A stretch of 39,044 nucleotides of DNA from Lobulomyces angularis (lineage: Eukaryota > Chytridiomycota > Chytridiomycetes > Lobulomycetales > Lobulomycetaceae). The stretch is from NCBI GenBank assembly GCA_027604685.1, contig JADHYX010000117.1:1-39044 (forward strand), in the 5' to 3' direction. The notes beneath the pieces were generated by a model, which was not told where the DNA came from, ran no database searches, and saw only the letters and a list, made by a program, of their open reading frames with translations. A program made the translations under genes and the position numbers. How positions within the stretch are numbered: position 1 is the stretch's first letter; the number at the start of each line of letters is the position of its first letter. Shown piece by piece: positions 34,880-39,044 of the stretch.

Positions 34880-37800
34880 ATGCTAACTTCTAATATTATT
34901 CCTCTTATTATTATTCTCTTTGTGATGCCCATCAGGTCTCAATCAGTACCTCCTGAAATGGCAGGTAAAAAATTCTAATAAATTTAACACACTTTAATTG
35001 AAAGTGGTAAATAGGCATTGCATTTAACCCAGTATTTTATTATACACAATTAACTGAAATAAAAAACTGTCCTGGTTTTGAACAGTATGATGGTAATTAA
35101 ATAAAGAGTAAATCTTCTTAAAAAAATGTGAATAAAAAAAACTAATGTTTAAACAATTTGTTGCAAAAATAAAGATTGTAAATATCGTACTCCTAAAAGA
35201 ACTGGTGATGCTGCACAATACACTTCAAATTGGACATGCGAAGCTGGAAACTTTTGTCAAAGTTCTACTTTAAAAGTTCCATGTGACCCCGGTTTTTTGT
35301 GCATAAAAGACTCGGTAGAACCTGTGATGTATATAAATATAATTATTTAAAAAATTTTTTTTTTTGTTTTAAATTTTAAAATAGTTTATTTTTTTAATTT
35401 AAAAAAATTTTTGAAGTTGCCCAAGTAGATATTATTGTAGCAATCCAACTTCTGTTATTCGATGTCCTGAAGGATTTTATTGTCCATATGGTAAGTAAAG
35501 TTGATTATATTGAAGAAAAATAATAAGTTTTTTTCCTTTTTTTTTTAGGCTCAATTTCACCTTACAGTTGTTTATTCGGGTATTGTCCAGCGGGTTCTGA
35601 AACACACACGAGATGGGGTGTATTTGGCGTGTTTTTAGCTGTTGCAATTATTTCAATGATAATATTTTATTTCATTGAAAAAAAAAAAAAAAAAAAATAT
35701 TACAAGGCGCGTTGGGAATTGATGGTAATGAGTGATACAAATGATAGAATGGAAGAATTGCCAAAGATGGAAAAATTAACGAATACTTTTGATATCAAAT
35801 TTGAAAATATGGGGCTACGTTTTAGAAATGGAACTGAAATCATGCATAATGTATCTGGCGAATTTAAACATGGCAGATTATGTGCAATAATGGGGTATTT
35901 AGTATACAAATATCGTCGGAAGCTTAACTACTTTTTTAATTTTTAGTCCATCTGGAACAGGAAAAACTACTTTTATCAATCTCTTAACAGGAAAAACAAA
36001 AAGAACATCAGGAAAAATATTCGTTAATGGCAAAAGAAGTGAATTATCTTATTACAAAAAGCTGATTGGTTTTGTTCCTCAAGAGGATATCATGCTAAGA
36101 GAGTTGACTGTAATGGACATATTATCGCATTCTGCAAAGATGAGGTTACCTTCAAATTGGAAACATGATAGAGTGAAAGATAAAGTAAATTAAATTCTTT
36201 TAAATATTTGCAAATTGTTTAATCAAAAAACTTTTATATCAGGTAAATGAAATCGTAAATTCGTTAGGACTAAATAAAGTCATAGATAGTGCTATTGGTT
36301 ATGAAGGTAATAGAGGTATATCAGGAGGGCAACGCAAACGGTGACTTTAAACAAGAAAAAAAAACTAAATTATCTAACTATTTTTGTTATTATAGGGTTA
36401 ATATAGGAATGGAATTAGTAGCGGAACCTTCGATAATATTTTTAGACGAACCTACGTCTGGTCTAGATAGTACAATGGCTTTAGACGTTTGCGAAAAATT
36501 GAGAAACATCACAATTCAACAAGGTTTAACTGTTGCTGCGGTGATACATTCTCCTTCAGTCTGCATTTTTAATCAGTTTGACGATTTCATGCTTCTTGGA
36601 AAAGGTGGAAGGGTAATATATTTTGGAGAGTAAGAAGATATAAACAAATTAAACAAAATTTATTTTTTTTTTTTAAAAAAATTTTAGAACTGGTAAGACG
36701 CTAGAATACTTTAATTCAATTGGGTTTACATGTTCTCGTGACACAACACCATCCGATTTTTTTTTAAATGTTGCTAGTGGAAAGGAAAAAAACCAATTGG
36801 ATCCTAATTTTACCATAGAACAATTGCCAATTTGTAAATAGAATAGCTTTTAAAAATTAATTATTTTTTTAGATTGGGAACAACATTTAAAAGGAATACA
36901 ACCTGTTAAGCAACAAAGCTTTACTAATAACTGTGTGATTAATATGGAAAATTCAGACCCTACCGTTATGGGTTCCAATTCAGAAAATTTGACACAGACT
37001 GCTGATGGGACCTCCACTATTTTAAATGATTCGCAAACTAATGCTGAGCATCATCAAAATAATTTAATTTCTCCGAAAAAAAATTCCAATGCAACCACAA
37101 ATGAACTGCAAATACCTCATAGTGAAAGCAACCATAGAGCAAGTCAAGCAGATTTAAAAGAAAGATTTACTCAAGAAAATCAAAATCGGATAAAAAATGA
37201 AAGATCTTTCGGAAAAAAATGTTTTCTTGGAGTTTTAGGTTTAATTTCCGGATTCTTTTTTTGGTTGGGTGATATTGTAAAGGAAATTTGGTCAAACTTC
37301 ACTTCATGCATTTTATTTATCTTTTGTCAAAACGACCCAGTGAGAGATAATGCTGGAATTTTTAAACAATTTTGGTTGTTGACAAAAAGATCGTTTCTCC
37401 AAATCTTTAGAAGCAGTAAAAGCTTTATCATAGATCAACTTTTGCATTTTTGCGTTGGACTTTTTATCTCAATTGCGATTCAGCATTTCGAATTTGTTGG
37501 TAGATTTCCAGATTCTATTTGTGTTGCGGTACCTATGAATCTCATGGGAGCTTGTGCATTTTCAGTAGATGAGCTAAGGTATTTTTTCATTTTTTAATTT
37601 TTTTTTATTTTTTTCATTAAAAAAAAAAATATATATATTTTCAAAAGACAAAGTGGTATGTTTATTTCATTAGGGGTATTATTTGCTGGTATAAGTGTTG
37701 GAACTCAAACATTTGGAAATGAAAAGTAAACTTTTTTTTGTTTTTTGTTTCATAAAATTTTTTTTTTTTTTATCTATCTTTCAAGAAATGTTTATTTTAG

Positions 37801-38469
37801 AGATACTTCTAGCGGAATGTCAACAATCGCTTACTATTTAGGAAAATTTATTTTAGATGTTCCTCGGTAAAAAAAATCATATTATTTTTTTTTTTTGTTA
37901 GTTTAATTATTTTTTTTTTTTTTATACAGTATGCTGCTTGCTGGTGTTGTATACTCCATGGCTTTAACTGTATTTTGGCCATACAAGCAATCATTTTATT
38001 TGCTTTTACTTATTGTAGAATTACTTTATTTTGTTGCTTTTCCAATGGGATACTTTATAAGGTAATATTTTTTTTTATTTTATTTTTTTTTAATTTGAAT
38101 TAAAAATAATACTATAATAGTTGGACAGTAAAGAAATCATCAGTTCCTTTGGCTGGGGTTGGATTTGCTTTGTTATGGGCAATTGTACTTAACGGAATTA
38201 CGCCATCTTTAACGGATTTGTCTAAATCAACTATAGCAAAATCTTATTTTTATTGGCTGTGGATAATTTCGGCACCAAGACAAGCCATTGAAGCATTTTG
38301 GTTAAATGAAACGAAGGCTAGAGGATTTTTACTACCCAAGACTGCTCCCAACACATATGTGTACGGAGAACAAGATTTTAACTATTTAATGATATTTTTT
38401 ATACAAGTTGGTTGGAATGTTTTATCCTTTCTTTGTTTAAAATTGTTGTATAGGAGACAGCAAAAGTAA
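34880..38469 (+). CDS. ABCG-family half transporter with Cys-rich ectodomain (Adp1/ABCG24-like)
   Basis: Fourteen exons (34880-34964, 35015-35092, 35175-35328, 35417-35490, 35549-35894, 35947-36184, 36243-36340, 36396-36629, 36688-36833, 36873-37578, 37648-37725, 37801-37866, 37930-38061, 38121-38469) give 927 residues. The order is: signal peptide (1-20); Cys-rich ectodomain with CEAGNFC, CDPGFLC, CPSRYYC and CPEGFYCPYG; a membrane helix (about 157-177); the nucleotide-binding domain; an Asn/Ser-rich linker (about 495-580); and the six-helix transmembrane domain. Walker A is GPSGTGKTT, the ABC signature ISGGQRKR, Walker B IIFLDEPTSGLD, and the switch His is in AAVIHSP. Yeast Adp1 and plant ABCG24/28 share this N-terminal plan. 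As a half-size ABCG it should dimerise to export a lipid-like or other small substrate, which is unknown. A 20-base A run at 35678-35697 encodes a Lys cluster after the first helix and is a likely sequencing weak point. Confidence 0.93.
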
Positions 38470-38647
38470 AAAATTCCCTTTTTTTTTTCTTTTTTTTTTT
38501 TTTAGTGATCATTCATTTTTTTGTTATCATTTTTTTTTTTTTTTAATATTTTTTGTTTTAGATAAGTAATTTTTTTTTTTTTTATTATTTTATTATATCA
38601 CTTTTTCAATTTTATTTTTTTTTTTTTTATTAAAATCATTTTTTTTT
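38470..38647. other. Tail-to-tail spacer rich in poly-T
   Basis: These 178 bp between the ABCG stop and the methyltransferase stop are almost entirely T runs on the plus strand and A runs on the minus strand. They must hold both polyadenylation regions. No specific signal is distinguishable. Confidence 0.5.
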
Positions 38648-39010
38648 TTAAAAATTTTTTTTGTTTTTATTTTGATTATTTACAACAAGACTGGTTTGAT
38701 CATATACAAAAATTTTATATATATCATCATTAAAAACAGGATTAATTTTATTGAAAGGATAAAGGATTGTAGCTAGAGTAAACCCACCGAGGGCCAACCT
38801 AGTGTTTAACTTAAAATGCAAATCGTTTAAAGTCTTTTTATAAATGTAACAAGAACAGATGGTAAAATTAGATAAATCAAAATCAAACATATCAAGTAAA
38901 ACAAATTCAGTTAAATGATCTAGATTTAAACTCTTGGAAAGTTCTTTACATTCTTTTATTAATCTGGGATCTAAATCTACTCCGATTGATTTGATTCCTC
39001 TTTTTGCTGC
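38648..39010 (-). CDS. SAM-dependent methyltransferase, C-terminal exon only (partial)
   Basis: The last exon of a minus-strand gene that continues beyond the window. Its acceptor is TTTTAG at 39011, followed by about 120 residues to the stop. It opens with AAKRGIKSIGVDLDPRLI, the end of the motif-I helix and the acidic motif-II loop (VDLDP) that binds the ribose of S-adenosylmethionine in class I methyltransferases. DMFDFDLSNFT, equivalent to the motif III/IV strand, comes next. The later GGFTLATILYPFN ... DDIYKIFVYD pattern resembles the FAM173/ATPSC-KMT group of mitochondrial protein-lysine methyltransferases. That assignment is tentative because the glycine-rich motif I and the N-terminus are outside the window. 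Confidence 0.68.
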   Translation of the reverse strand, partial: AAKRGIKSIGVDLDPRLIKECKELSKSLNLDHLTEFVLLDMFDFDLSNFTICSCYIYKKTLNDLHFKLNTRLALGGFTLATILYPFNKINPVFNDDIYKIFVYDQTSLVVNNQNKNKKNF

Positions 39011-39044
39011 CTAAAAAAAATATATTTTTTTTTTTTTGGGTTTT

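Noticed and set aside
34698..34886. Open frame overlapping the ABCG start region
   Set aside because: It is low-complexity Phe/Leu sequence in a different frame from the transporter, whose own ATG at 34880 begins a clean signal peptide.

Overview
This is nuclear DNA of a strongly AT-rich, intron-dense eukaryote, most likely an early-diverging fungus (chytrid- or Rozella-like; the exact taxon cannot be fixed from sequence). The basis is that I could join about 90 short introns (nearly all 38-99 nt, starting GT and ending AG) so that every reconstructed multi-exon gene keeps its reading frame. In addition, several proteins have fungal-type counterparts: an Mpr1-like acetyltransferase, a four-helix membrane protein with a C-terminal SH3 like the osmosensor Sho1, a mitochondrial porin, and an Adp1/ABCG24-like ABC transporter. 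Long poly-A/poly-T runs fill introns and intergenic DNA.

Layout. 108-713 (+) membrane-anchored glutaredoxin. 999-11506 (-) a 19-exon gene for a ~3,180-residue protein built of ASH/MSP-type beta-sandwich repeats. 12126-13315 (-) four-TM plus SH3 protein, head-to-head with 13695-18410 (+) MSH6 (21 exons). 19237-20506 (+) VDAC porin with an unusual N-terminal extension, tail-to-tail with 20805-23294 (-) RNA polymerase III subunit RPC5. 23627-24500 (-) GNAT acetyltransferase. 25242-29081 (-) unidentified ~1,108-residue all-helical protein. 29586-30792 (-) secreted protein with three related domains. 32182-33588 (-) secreted Ser/Thr-rich mucin-like protein with 69-bp repeats. 34880-38469 (+) ABCG half-transporter. 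38648-39010 (-) last exon of a SAM-dependent methyltransferase that runs off the window.

The genes are a mixture of housekeeping functions (DNA mismatch repair, Pol III transcription, mitochondrial outer-membrane transport, redox) and cell-surface or secreted products. There is no operon-like logic, no RNA gene that I can support, and no mobile element with recognisable coding capacity. Exon joins were done by hand from reading frame, splice-site and family-alignment logic, so individual junctions may be off by a few codons.

The points most worth a second look are a perfect 15-bp hairpin at 33846-33883, two GC-AG introns that both begin GCAT, the porin N-terminal extension, the Sho1-like architecture, the novel three-domain secreted protein, and the unidentified large helical and ASH-repeat proteins.
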